A stretch of DNA of 8,666 nt from Chitinophagaceae bacterium (GCA_023251285.1 JAHEZB010000057.1:1-8666); one strand, 5' to 3'; numbered from the stretch's first letter, positions 1 through 6,942 are shown. The notes: a model not told the origin generated them from the sequence alone. A program made the numbers and translations.

Positions 1-1177
1 TCATAAAATGAATCAATGGAATGACTGCAAAACCAAGTTGAAGACTTAAGATCACCTGGCTGAAAATTAATAGCGCATCTACTTCCTGATCTCCATAAAT
101 AAGAATGACAATGACAGTTGGAATGATTGCGATCAACCTGGTAATTAATCTTCGTACCCATGGATTTATTCTGAGGCTCAAATATCCTTCCATTACAATT
201 TGTCCCGCCAAGGTTCCGGTAACAGTCGAACTCTGTCCGGCGGCAATCAATGCAATCGCAAATAAAAACGGCGCCATATTTCCTAGAAAACCGGGTAATA
301 ATTTATAAGCATCTTCTATTCGTCCAACATTCGAATTACCCGATTTGAAAAATACGGTTGCTGCTAAAATGAGAATCGCTGCATTCACCAGGAATGCGAT
401 ATTCAACGCGATCGTACTGTCTATACGATTGAATTTTATTGCTTGTTTTATTCCGGCTGGTGTCTGATCAATTTTCCTTGATTGTACCAAAGCAGAATGT
501 AAATATAAGTTGTGCGGCATTACAGTTGCTCCTATAATCCCAATGGCAATATAAAGTGCTTCGTTATCTTTCAATGTCGGAATAAATCCAGATGCAACTT
601 CCCGTATATCGGGGGCTGCCATAATGATCTGTATCAGAAATGCTACAGCGATCACAGCAATCAGTGCAATTATAAATGCCTCCATTTTTTTCATGCCCAG
701 TTTCTGCAGATAAAGCAGCAGGAATGTGTCTAGTACGGTAATGCAAACACCCCAGATCAATGGCAATCCAGTGAGTAATTGAATGCCGATGGCCATTCCG
801 AGTACTTCAGCAAGATCGCATGCGGCAATAGCAATTTCGGCGAGAATGTATAAAATGAAATTTAAAAATCGCGGATATTCTTCGCGGTTGGCCTGTGCGA
901 GATCCCGGCCACGCACAATTCCAAGTCTTGCAGATAAACCTTGTAGCAATAAAGCCATTAAGTTACTCATCAATAAAACCCAGATAAGTGAATAGCCGAA
1001 TTTACTTCCACCCTGCAGATCTGTAGCCCAGTTTCCCGGGTCCATGTAGCCAACACTTACCAGATAAGCCGGCCCTAAAAAAGAAAATATTTTTCTCCAG
1101 CCCTTTCTTTTTTTTGTGTCAATACTTCCATGTATTTCGCTCAATGACTGATCTTCGAATGTTCTCTCAATTATCAT
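1..1177 (-). CDS. mntH: Nramp-family divalent metal (Mn2+/Fe2+) transporter MntH, C-terminus cut by window edge
   Basis: This inner-membrane proton-coupled importer takes up Mn2+ and possibly Fe2+. The reading frame is open from 1177 to the window start, giving 392 codons; typical Nramp proteins are about 400-450 residues, and some Bacteroidota versions are longer. Nramp landmarks are visible: the TM1 metal-binding motif DPGN (residues 46-49) within GPAYLVSVGYMDPGNW, the TM6 motif ATVMPHN with the metal-ligand Met220 and His222, and the conserved GQSSTVTGT stretch at 314-322. At least ten hydrophobic segments can be seen. The ATG at 1177 lies inside the end of mntR, so the two genes overlap by 11 bp and are probably translationally coupled. 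An in-frame ATG at 1183 would add two residues and cannot be excluded. No Shine-Dalgarno is visible. Manganese preference is inferred from pairing with an MntR-type regulator. Family assignment is very secure. Confidence 0.96.
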   Translation of the reverse strand, partial: MIIERTFEDQSLSEIHGSIDTKKRKGWRKIFSFLGPAYLVSVGYMDPGNWATDLQGGSKFGYSLIWVLLMSNLMALLLQGLSARLGIVRGRDLAQANREEYPRFLNFILYILAEIAIAACDLAEVLGMAIGIQLLTGLPLIWGVCITVLDTFLLLYLQKLGMKKMEAFIIALIAVIAVAFLIQIIMAAPDIREVASGFIPTLKDNEALYIAIGIIGATVMPHNLYLHSALVQSRKIDQTPAGIKQAIKFNRIDSTIALNIAFLVNAAILILAATVFFKSGNSNVGRIEDAYKLLPGFLGNMAPFLFAIALIAAGQSSTVTGTLAGQIVMEGYLSLRINPWVRRLITRLIAIIPTVIVILIYGDQEVDALLIFSQVILSLQLGFAVIPLIHFM

Positions 1178-1826
1178 AAACATAAATATTTTGTGCGGCC
1201 ATTCCGCTGATGATACATTCCGGCTTCCGCGCAATTTTTATTTGCAGTGAACCGTCAAATTCAAACGACTTTAATACTTTAATCTGAGAGCCGATGCCGA
1301 TGCCGTAATGATTAAGCATTTCCATGATTTCATGTCCCTGGCTGCTTACAGAACTTACGATGGCATTTTGTTTCATCGCTAAATCTTTCAAAGGTTTTTG
1401 TTTTAATAAAACCACTTTTCCTCTTTCATCAGGTATCGGATCGCCGTGTGGATCTGTTTTTGGTTTACCGAGATAGGCGTCCAATCGATTAATCAGTTCA
1501 GGACTGCTTACATGTTCCAGTTCTTCAGCAATGTCATGCACTTTGTCCCATTCCATTCCTAGTTTGGCTACCAGAAAGAATTCCCACAAGCGGTGCCGGC
1601 GGATGATCTTCAAGGCTTCTGTATTACCTGCCTCATTCAAGCGGAATCCGTAATACTTTTTATATTCAAGCAGTTTCTTGCTTTTTAATTTTTTCAGCAT
1701 ATCGGTAATGGAAGCAGGACTGGTATTGAGAAAAACTGCCAGAGAGTTTGTATTTACCTTTTCAGTTTTTATCTGCAAGTTGTAAATACTCTTTATATAA
1801 TTCTCTTCACTTTCGGATAATTTCAT
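1167..1826 (-). CDS. mntR: DtxR/MntR-family metal-dependent transcriptional repressor
   Basis: This cytoplasmic regulator binds Mn2+ (or Fe2+) and represses metal-uptake genes, here most likely its own operon with mntH. The 219-residue protein has the three-domain DtxR layout: winged helix-turn-helix at about 1-65 (SPASITDMLKKL as recognition region), dimerisation and metal-binding domain at about 70-140, and a FeoA/SH3-like C-terminal domain at about 145-219. By alignment from memory, DtxR metal ligands H79, E83, H98, E105 and H106 correspond to H78, E82, H97, E104 and H105. DtxR Cys102 is replaced by Glu101, as in manganese-sensing MntR (E99). The position equivalent to MntR Asp8 is Asn9. 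I chose the ATG at 1826 because it gives the usual MKLSESEENYIKSIY family start. An upstream in-frame TTG at 1850 would add eight residues but falls inside the operator and promoter. The stop overlaps mntH. Confidence 0.93.
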   Translation of the reverse strand: MKLSESEENYIKSIYNLQIKTEKVNTNSLAVFLNTSPASITDMLKKLKSKKLLEYKKYYGFRLNEAGNTEALKIIRRHRLWEFFLVAKLGMEWDKVHDIAEELEHVSSPELINRLDAYLGKPKTDPHGDPIPDERGKVVLLKQKPLKDLAMKQNAIVSSVSSQGHEIMEMLNHYGIGIGSQIKVLKSFEFDGSLQIKIARKPECIISGMAAQNIYVYDN

Positions 1827-1841
1827 TTGCCTAAAAATAAA

Positions 1842-1857
1842 TTTAGACAAATCTAAA
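1842..1857 (-). promoter_or_regulatory. Probable MntR operator overlapping the mntRH promoter
   Basis: The 16-bp sequence TTTAGACAAATCTAAA is an inverted repeat with perfect 6-bp arms (TTTAGA/TCTAAA) and a 4-bp centre. It resembles TTTAG...CTAAA sites bound by DtxR-family regulators. On the minus strand it contains TAGATTTG (1848-1855), an exact match to the Bacteroidota -7 consensus TAnnTTTG. A bound repressor would therefore block RNA polymerase. The element ends 16 bp before the mntR ATG. A further half-site, CTAAA at 1831-1835, lies between it and the gene. No clear -33 TTTG is seen. Binding is inferred, not shown. Confidence 0.68.
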
Positions 1858-2049
1858 AATAATTTTTATAATCTTTAAATAAAGTTTTCGTAAAATGACA
1901 TTGCTTTATTTATATAGGTATGAAAGCTTAAATTGAGGAACCTGATTTTCAACGTATTTAGTTGCGGGCAGATGTATTTAATGCAGTATTTATTTAAAAA
2001 AATTGAAAATAAACGAGGAAGTAAATAGAATCAGTCAAACCATATCACC

Positions 2050-2061
2050 TAATGATCATTA
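2050..2061. repeat. Perfect 12-bp palindrome TAATGATCATTA upstream of dnaK
   Basis: The sequence reads identically on both strands and lies 110 bp upstream of the -24 element of dnaK. That distance is typical of enhancer sites for sigma-54 activators, so it is a candidate protein-binding site. A short palindrome in AT-rich DNA could also arise by chance. Confidence 0.35.
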
Positions 2062-2079
2062 CATTGCTGGAAAATGAAA

Positions 2080-2102
2080 TTGAAAAGTTATTTTATTTTC
2101 AA
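2080..2102. repeat. Inverted repeat TTGAAAA-N9-TTTTCAA upstream of dnaK
   Basis: Perfect 7-bp arms (2080-2086 and 2096-2102) flank a 9-bp AT-rich spacer. The spacing equals that of the HrcA operator CIRCE, but the arm sequence is unrelated to it. It could be a regulator site for dnaK or a chance match given the low complexity. Confidence 0.3.
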
Positions 2103-2171
2103 GCTTACGCATTGCAGCAAAAAAACTGAATTGCTATTTTAAAAATCTGCCATTTTTGCATTTTTTACCTG

Positions 2172-2188
2172 TTGGCACAAACCTTGTC
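2172..2188 (+). promoter_or_regulatory. -24/-12 (sigma-54-type) promoter element of dnaK
   Basis: TTGGCACAAACCTTGTC matches the sigma-54 consensus YTGGCACG-N4-TTGCW closely. TTGGCAC is intact, the GG-to-GC spacing is exactly right (2174 to 2186), and the main deviation is T instead of C at -12. The predicted transcription start is near 2199, leaving about 26 nt of leader before the dnaK ATG. No good Bacteroidota housekeeping -7 element (TAnnTTTG) is visible in the same place. Use of RpoN here is inferred from sequence alone. Confidence 0.55.
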
Positions 2189-2192
2189 GTAA

Positions 2193-2219
2193 AAAAATAA
2201 ATTATCAAAAATAAATTAT
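2193..2219 (+). repeat. Tandem 13-bp repeat in the dnaK leader
   Basis: AAAAATAAATTAT occurs at 2193-2205 and again at 2207-2219, with a 14-bp period, immediately before the dnaK start at 2225. A third partial copy (AAATTAT) runs into the start codon. No Shine-Dalgarno is present. An A-rich, unstructured leader is a common feature of well-translated Bacteroidota genes, so the repeat may simply serve initiation. Confidence 0.5.
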
Positions 2220-2224
2220 AAATT

Positions 2225-4141
2225 ATGGCAAAGATTATAGGTATTGACCTCGGAACCACAAACAGTTGCGTGGCAGTGATGGAAGGAAATGAACCGGTAG
2301 TAATAGCAAATGATGAAGGCCGACGCACGACGCCGTCGGTAGTTGCATTCTTGAAAAATGGTGAACGAAAGGTGGGCGATCCGGCGAAACGTCAGGCGAT
2401 CACCAATCCTACCAATACAATAATGAGTGTGAAGCGTTTTATGGGGCATAAATGGAACGAAGTAACCACTGAAGCGTCGCACCAAAGCTATAAATTAGTA
2501 AAAGGAGATAATGACACGATTCGTATAGATATAGAAGGACGGCAATATACTCCGCAGGAAATTTCTGCCATGATTCTGCAGAAAATGAAAAAAATTGCGG
2601 AAGATTATCTTGGACAGGAAGTTACAGAAGCTGTGATTACTGTTCCGGCTTACTTTAACGACAGCCAACGCCAGGCAACAAAAGAAGCGGGAGAAATTGC
2701 AGGTTTAAAAGTTCGTCGTATCATTAATGAGCCGACTGCAGCAGCATTAGCTTATGGACTAGACAAAAAAAGCGTGGATCAAAAAGTAGCTGTGTTTGAC
2801 TTGGGTGGTGGTACTTTTGATATTTCCATTCTGGAACTGGGTGAAGGAGTTTTTGAAGTAAAATCAACCAATGGTGATACACACCTGGGTGGAGATGACT
2901 TTGATAAAGTGATTATGGATTGGCTTGCCGCAGAATTCAAAAAAGACGAAGGAATTGATCTCCATAAAGATCCGATGAGCTGGCAGCGTTTAAAAGAAGC
3001 TGCTGAAAAAGCTAAAATTGAATTGTCTTCTTCTACAGAAACCGAAATCAATCTTCCTTACATCACCGCAGTGGATGGAGTTCCAAAACATTTGGTAAAA
3101 AAGCTTACCCGTGCTCAATTTGAAAAATTAGCAGATGATCTTTTTTCACGTTGTTTAAAACCATGTGAAGCTGCATTAAAAGATGCAGGATTAAGTAAAA
3201 ATGACATTAACGAGGTAATTCTTGTCGGTGGTTCTACCCGTATTCCGAAAGTGCAGGAAATCGTGGAAAATTTCTTTGGTAAAAAACCACACAAAGGTGT
3301 AAATCCTGATGAAGTTGTTGCGATCGGCGCTGCAATCCAGGGTGGTGTTCTTACAGGCGAGGTTAAAGACGTTTTATTGCTTGATGTTACCCCGCTTTCT
3401 TTAGGTATCGAAACTATGGGCGGTGTGATGACACGATTAATTGATAGCAACACAACCATTCCGACGAAGAAAACAGAAGTTTTTTCTACCGCAAGTGACA
3501 ATCAGCCAGGCGTACAGATTCATGTACTACAAGGCGAGCGGCCAATGGCTTCTCAAAATAAAAGTCTCGGAACTTTCAACTTGGATGGAATTCCACCAGC
3601 TCCGCGTGGCGTACCACAGGTAGAAGTAACTTTTGATATTGATGCCAACGGTATTTTGAACGTTTCAGCAAAAGATAAAGGAACCGGCAAATCTCACAAT
3701 ATTCGCATTGAAGCAGGTAGTGGTCTTAGCAAAGAAGATATTGAAAAAATGAAAAATGAAGCTAAAGCCAACGAAGCAGCTGATAAGGCAGAAAGAGAAA
3801 AAATTGACAAACTGAACCAGGCAGATAGTTTGATATTCCAGACAGAAAAACAATTGAAAGAATATGGTGATAAAATTTCAGCAGATAAAAAAGCGCCAAT
3901 TGAAACCGCTTTGCAAAAACTGAAAGATGCTCACAAAACACAGGATATAAATGCGGTTGATTCCTCTCTTGCAGAATTAAATAACGCGTGGACAGCAGCA
4001 AGTGAAGAAATGTATAAAGCTTCACAGGGACAAGGCGCTCCGGGTGGCGACGGACAGCCAAACGGCCAGCAGCAGGAAAATGCCCAGTCAAATGCAGGTG
4101 GAGATAATGTAACCGATGCGGAATTTGAAGAAGTAAAATAA
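2225..4141 (+). CDS. dnaK: Molecular chaperone DnaK (Hsp70)
   Basis: This cytoplasmic ATP-dependent chaperone binds exposed hydrophobic segments of client proteins and works with DnaJ and GrpE, neither of which is in this window. The 638 residues match the usual DnaK length. The N-terminal ATPase shows the phosphate-1 loop [14 protein letters not shown] (5-18), catalytic Lys70, [13 protein letters not shown] (168-180), phosphate-2 [11 protein letters not shown] (191-201, Thr197 matching the E. coli autophosphorylation site) and the adenosine motif [12 protein letters not shown] (333-344). The interdomain linker DVLLLDVTP lies at 382-390, followed by the beta-sandwich substrate domain, a helical lid (about 500-600) and a Gly/Gln/Asn-rich disordered tail (about 600-628). 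It ends in DAEFEEVK, the family's typical acidic C-terminus. The ATG at 2225 gives the canonical [10 protein letters not shown] start. The gene is followed by a strong terminator, so it appears monocistronic. Confidence 0.99.
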   Translation: MAKIIGIDLGTTNSCVAVMEGNEPVVIANDEGRRTTPSVVAFLKNGERKVGDPAKRQAITNPTNTIMSVKRFMGHKWNEVTTEASHQSYKLVKGDNDTIRIDIEGRQYTPQEISAMILQKMKKIAEDYLGQEVTEAVITVPAYFNDSQRQATKEAGEIAGLKVRRIINEPTAAALAYGLDKKSVDQKVAVFDLGGGTFDISILELGEGVFEVKSTNGDTHLGGDDFDKVIMDWLAAEFKKDEGIDLHKDPMSWQRLKEAAEKAKIELSSSTETEINLPYITAVDGVPKHLVKKLTRAQFEKLADDLFSRCLKPCEAALKDAGLSKNDINEVILVGGSTRIPKVQEIVENFFGKKPHKGVNPDEVVAIGAAIQGGVLTGEVKDVLLLDVTPLSLGIETMGGVMTRLIDSNTTIPTKKTEVFSTASDNQPGVQIHVLQGERPMASQNKSLGTFNLDGIPPAPRGVPQVEVTFDIDANGILNVSAKDKGTGKSHNIRIEAGSGLSKEDIEKMKNEAKANEAADKAEREKIDKLNQADSLIFQTEKQLKEYGDKISADKKAPIETALQKLKDAHKTQDINAVDSSLAELNNAWTAASEEMYKASQGQGAPGGDGQPNGQQQENAQSNAGGDNVTDAEFEEVK

Positions 4142-4160
4142 ATTTGGTTGTTGAATGAAT

Positions 4161-4193
4161 AAAAAGGTTGTTCGAAAGAGCAGCCTTTTTTTT
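4161..4193 (+). terminator. Rho-independent terminator of dnaK
   Basis: A 13-bp stem (4161-4173 with 4178-4190; two G-U pairs) is closed by a GAAA tetraloop on a C-G pair and runs into a T-tract ending at 4193. It starts 20 bp after the dnaK stop codon. The A-tract on the 5' side could let it work on the opposite strand too, but no minus-strand gene ends here. Confidence 0.9.
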
Positions 4194-4206
4194 GTTGAAG
4201 GAAAAG

Positions 4207-4214
4207 TACCTTTG
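4207..4214 (+). promoter_or_regulatory. Possible -7 promoter element of the ABC exporter gene
   Basis: TACCTTTG matches the Bacteroidota -7 consensus TAnnTTTG and lies about 97 bp before the ATG at 4311, just after the dnaK terminator. The position expected for the -33 TTTG is occupied by the terminator T-tract, and the nearest TTTG (4191-4194) is only 12 bp away, which is too close. Support is therefore weak. Confidence 0.28.
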
Positions 4215-4310
4215 ATGCGGAAAATTATGATGATAGCAGCTGGAGGCGCCGGTTAGGTAGCTGGATTATAGATTATGTCGCATAAAACCGGGTTATAAAC
4301 AAATCAATCA

Positions 4311-6158
4311 ATGAAACACTTAAAATCTCTCAACAAATATTTTTGGAAATATAAATGGTTGTTTTTTCTTGGGATGGTATTTATTGTGCTTTCCAATTAT
4401 TTCAGAATTCTGTCGCCGCAGGTTACTAAATATGTTTTAAATACAGTTGAGGTAAGCCTAAACCAGGGTAAACCACAGGCAGTTTCAAAAGCCGCCACTC
4501 ACTATGATCCGTTGGTAACCGTTTTTTTAAATCAGTTGCAGGCTGAGAATGCCTCTTACAAAACAAAAGTTTTATACTCCGGAATTGTTCTCCTGGTTCT
4601 TGCGCTTATCAGCGGTGCTTTTATGTTTCTGATGCGCCAAACGATCATTGTAATGAGCCGTCATATTGAATATGAACAAAAGAATGAAATCTTTAAACAT
4701 TACCAGCGATTAGATACGCAGTTTTATAAGACTCATAATACCGGTGATCTGATGAGCCGTATTTCTGAAGATGTAAGCCGTGTAAGAATGTATGTAGGTC
4801 CTGCCATAATGTATTTAATCAATCTTGCAGCAACGATTGGCTTTTCGGTTACTTATATGTTGAATGAAAATAAGGAACTGACTTTATATGTACTTGCCCC
4901 TTTACCAATATTGGCTTTCACCATTTATTATGTAAATACTATTATCAACCGAAAAGCGGATAAAATACAGGCTTTGCTTTCAGATCTTACGACCAATGCA
5001 CAGGAATCGTATTCAGGAATTAGGGTAATAAAGTCTTTTGTGCAGGAAAAAGCGATGCTTGGTTTTTTTGATAAAAACAGTGAGGATTACCGGACTCATT
5101 CTATTTCACTTGCAAAAACCGAAGCCATTTATTTCCCTTCAATGGGACTGATGATTGGACTGAGCACTTTGTTAACCATCATGATCGGCGGTATTTATGT
5201 GATCAATGGCAGCATCAGCGTCGGTGTCATTGGCGAATTTATCATGTATGTGTTGTTACTCACTTTTCCTGTAAGCGCGATTGGATGGACTGCAAGCATG
5301 ATACAAAGAGCTGCAACATCACAAAGGCGCATTAATGAATTTTTGCATACAAAACCGACAATAAGGAATGAAAAAAATACCAAAGAAATTCATTTAAAAG
5401 GAAATATCAAATTTCAGAATGTCGATTTTGTTTATCCGCATACCGGAATTCATGCGATCAAAAACTTTTCATTAATTATTGAAAAAGGAGAAAAAGTAGC
5501 GATCATTGGTAAAACCGGATCTGGAAAATCTACGATTGCTCAACTGATGTTGAGAATGTATGATCCCCAGAAAGGAAATATTTTTTATGAAGGCATAAAT
5601 ATTAAGGAAATTGATTTAAAAACGTTGCGCTCGCAAATCAGTTATGTGCCACAAGATGTTTTTCTATTCAGTGATTCTGTTAAAAATAATATCGGCTTTG
5701 CGTTGAAAAAGCCTGAGAAAGAAAGAGTAATGACAGCAGCCAAAAATGCAGTAGTAGATATGGAGATTGAATCATTTCCGGAAAGGTATGAAACGTTGAT
5801 AGGGGAGCGCGGTGTTACGCTTAGCGGCGGACAAAAGCAAAGAATTTCGATTGCCCGTGCCTTGATCAAAGATCATGAAATCACCGTTTTTGATGATTGC
5901 CTGAGTGCGGTGGATGCAAAAACAGAAAATGAAATCATTGCACATTTGTACGAATATCTGCAGCAAAAGACAGCGGTAATTATTACCCATCGTATTTTTT
6001 CTTTATTTAGTTTTGATAAAATTATTTTGCTGGAAGACGGCGCTATTGCAGAGGAAGGGACGCATCAATCTCTTCTTGAAAAAAATGGATTGTACGCAGA
6101 GATGTATCGGCATCAGCAGGAACAGGAACGGCATTCCGAGTTAAAAATTGAGAATTAA
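4311..6158 (+). CDS. ABC exporter half-transporter (fused membrane and ATPase domains), MdlA/MsbA-like
   Basis: This inner-membrane ATP-driven exporter of the type I (MsbA/multidrug) class must dimerise; its substrate cannot be told from sequence. It has 615 residues: a membrane domain with six predicted helices (about 15-34, 87-108, 161-184, 190-208, 275-300, 304-326), then the ATPase. ATPase motifs are the A-loop Tyr375, Walker A GKTGSGKST (400-408), Q-loop Gln448, signature LSGGQ (504-508), Walker B ITVFD (524-528), D-loop SAVD (532-535) and H-loop His560. The residue after Walker B is Asp529 instead of the usual catalytic Glu. The same DD-x-LSAVD pattern is known from the degenerate subunits of heterodimeric exporters (MdlA, BmrC, TM287 type). 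No partner subunit is adjacent. The first periplasmic loop (about 36-86) is unusually long. The ATG at 4311 follows an A-rich leader without Shine-Dalgarno. Confidence 0.93.
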   Translation: MKHLKSLNKYFWKYKWLFFLGMVFIVLSNYFRILSPQVTKYVLNTVEVSLNQGKPQAVSKAATHYDPLVTVFLNQLQAENASYKTKVLYSGIVLLVLALISGAFMFLMRQTIIVMSRHIEYEQKNEIFKHYQRLDTQFYKTHNTGDLMSRISEDVSRVRMYVGPAIMYLINLAATIGFSVTYMLNENKELTLYVLAPLPILAFTIYYVNTIINRKADKIQALLSDLTTNAQESYSGIRVIKSFVQEKAMLGFFDKNSEDYRTHSISLAKTEAIYFPSMGLMIGLSTLLTIMIGGIYVINGSISVGVIGEFIMYVLLLTFPVSAIGWTASMIQRAATSQRRINEFLHTKPTIRNEKNTKEIHLKGNIKFQNVDFVYPHTGIHAIKNFSLIIEKGEKVAIIGKTGSGKSTIAQLMLRMYDPQKGNIFYEGINIKEIDLKTLRSQISYVPQDVFLFSDSVKNNIGFALKKPEKERVMTAAKNAVVDMEIESFPERYETLIGERGVTLSGGQKQRISIARALIKDHEITVFDDCLSAVDAKTENEIIAHLYEYLQQKTAVIITHRIFSLFSFDKIILLEDGAIAEEGTHQSLLEKNGLYAEMYRHQQEQERHSELKIEN

Positions 6159-6207
6159 TAATCTGAAAAGGTTGTAATCCTGCAAAATTTTTCAAAAGTG
6201 TATTTAT

Positions 6208-6237
6208 TTTGTCAATTGAAAAACAATTTTATCTTTG
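6208..6237 (+). promoter_or_regulatory. Promoter of the PUR-domain protein gene
   Basis: The -33 element TTTG (6208-6211) and -7 element TATCTTTG (6230-6237) both match the Bacteroidota housekeeping consensus (TTTG, TAnnTTTG) with an 18-bp spacer. The predicted start of transcription is a few bases after 6237, giving a leader of about 40 nt. The spacer contains a small inverted repeat, AATTG-AAAAA-CAATT, that might be a regulator site. Confidence 0.65.
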
Positions 6238-6282
6238 TCTCTCCTAAAAAGTTATTTACAAATCAATAAAAAAAATTAAAAA

Positions 6283-6780
6283 GTGGCGTACGAAAATAAT
6301 GACAAAAAGATGGAAAGTGTTTACAGTCAGCGTATCAGAGCAGGAAAGCGCCGGACTTATTTCTTTGACGTAAGAGAAACACGTGGTAATGATTATTATT
6401 TAACCATCACTGAAAGCAGAAAAAAGTTTAATGAAGATGGCTATGACCGGCATAAAATTTTTCTGTACAAAGAAGATTTTAATAAATTTCTAAAAGGAAT
6501 GACGGAGGCAATAGATTATGTAAAAACAGATCTCATGCCTGATTTTGATTTCGATGCTTTCAACCATGAGAATTCTGAGAATTACGAAGGTAGCTATGCT
6601 GAAAAAAAGGAATCTTCGAGTGAAGAAAAAGCGCCAGATGTTGATTCTGAGAAGAATGAACCTGCTACAAAAGCTTCTTCTGAAACAGTTGCCAACACTG
6701 AAAAACCGGAAACCCAAACACCGGATGAACCTTCAAATTCTACAAATCCTATACAGCACGAAGAAGTAGATAAATGGTAA
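6283..6780 (+). CDS. PUR-domain nucleic-acid-binding protein (DUF3276 type)
   Basis: The 165-residue protein has an N-terminal PUR-type domain at about 10-90, recognised from SVYSQRIRAGKRRTYFFDVRET, YYLTITESRKKF and HKIFLYKEDFNKFLKGM. That pattern is typical of the DUF3276 family of Bacteroidota and related to the single-domain PUR protein of Borrelia, which binds DNA and RNA. Function in this phylum is not established. Residues about 95-165 form a hydrophilic, acidic tail rich in Glu, Ser, Pro, Asn and Thr, probably disordered, that ends in EEVDKW. The start is GTG at 6283, giving MAYENNDKKMESVYS; an in-frame ATG at 6310 would remove nine residues but keep the domain. It has its own promoter and terminator, so it is probably transcribed alone, even though it follows the exporter gene on the same strand with no visible terminator between them. 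Confidence 0.85.
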   Translation: MAYENNDKKMESVYSQRIRAGKRRTYFFDVRETRGNDYYLTITESRKKFNEDGYDRHKIFLYKEDFNKFLKGMTEAIDYVKTDLMPDFDFDAFNHENSENYEGSYAEKKESSSEEKAPDVDSEKNEPATKASSETVANTEKPETQTPDEPSNSTNPIQHEEVDKW

Positions 6781-6811
6781 AATAAATATTCTGGAATAAT
6801 ATCTTAATACG

Positions 6812-6843
6812 ATCCCCGCAATGAGTTTGCTGGGATTTTTTTT
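6812..6843 (+). terminator. Rho-independent terminator of the PUR-domain gene
   Basis: ATCCCCGCAA (6812-6821) pairs with TTGCTGGGAT (6827-6836) as a 10-position stem with one C-T mismatch and a 5-nt loop, then a T-tract continues to 6843. It begins about 30 bp after the stop at 6780. It also insulates the convergent hicB gene, although the opposite strand lacks a U-tract. Confidence 0.82.
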
Positions 6844-6942
6844 AGAATAATCTCTTTGAAATTTTAAAATCCCGTGAAAGTAAAGGAACAAAAGTCAAAG
6901 AAGGACGATTAAAAAAAAATTATTGTTGCCAAGCTAAACATT

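Larger units (their letters stand above)
1858..2224. promoter_or_regulatory. AT-rich regulatory interval between divergent mntR and dnaK
   Basis: This 367-bp stretch holds no convincing gene; short frames that enter it lack family resemblance and run antisense to dnaK. It contains upstream promoter DNA for mntR on the left and the dnaK control region on the right. Listed separately are a 12-bp palindrome, an inverted repeat with 9-bp spacing, the -24/-12 element and a leader direct repeat. No CIRCE sequence (TTAGCACTC-N9-GAGTGCTAA) and no sigma-32-type -35/-10 pair was found. Confidence 0.6.

Noticed and set aside
105..995. Plus-strand frames of 60-73 residues
   Set aside because: They are antisense to mntH, which has complete Nramp motifs; none shows a recognisable domain.
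1827..1850. Longer mntR beginning at a TTG (1850)
   Set aside because: The extra eight residues overlap the inverted repeat and the -7 element, and the ATG at 1826 gives the normal start of the DtxR family.
1858..2224. CIRCE or sigma-32 heat-shock promoter before dnaK
   Set aside because: No TTAGCACTC-type arms and no CTTGAA/CCCCAT pair at suitable spacing; TTGAAAA at 2080 lacks a -10 partner.
2134..4091. Several minus-strand frames of up to 128 residues
   Set aside because: All lie antisense to dnaK and reflect its codon composition; no family resemblance.
4241..4276. GC-richer patch with a repeated AGCTGGA before the exporter gene
   Set aside because: Only a 7-bp direct repeat with no promoter or mobile-element logic; most likely chance.
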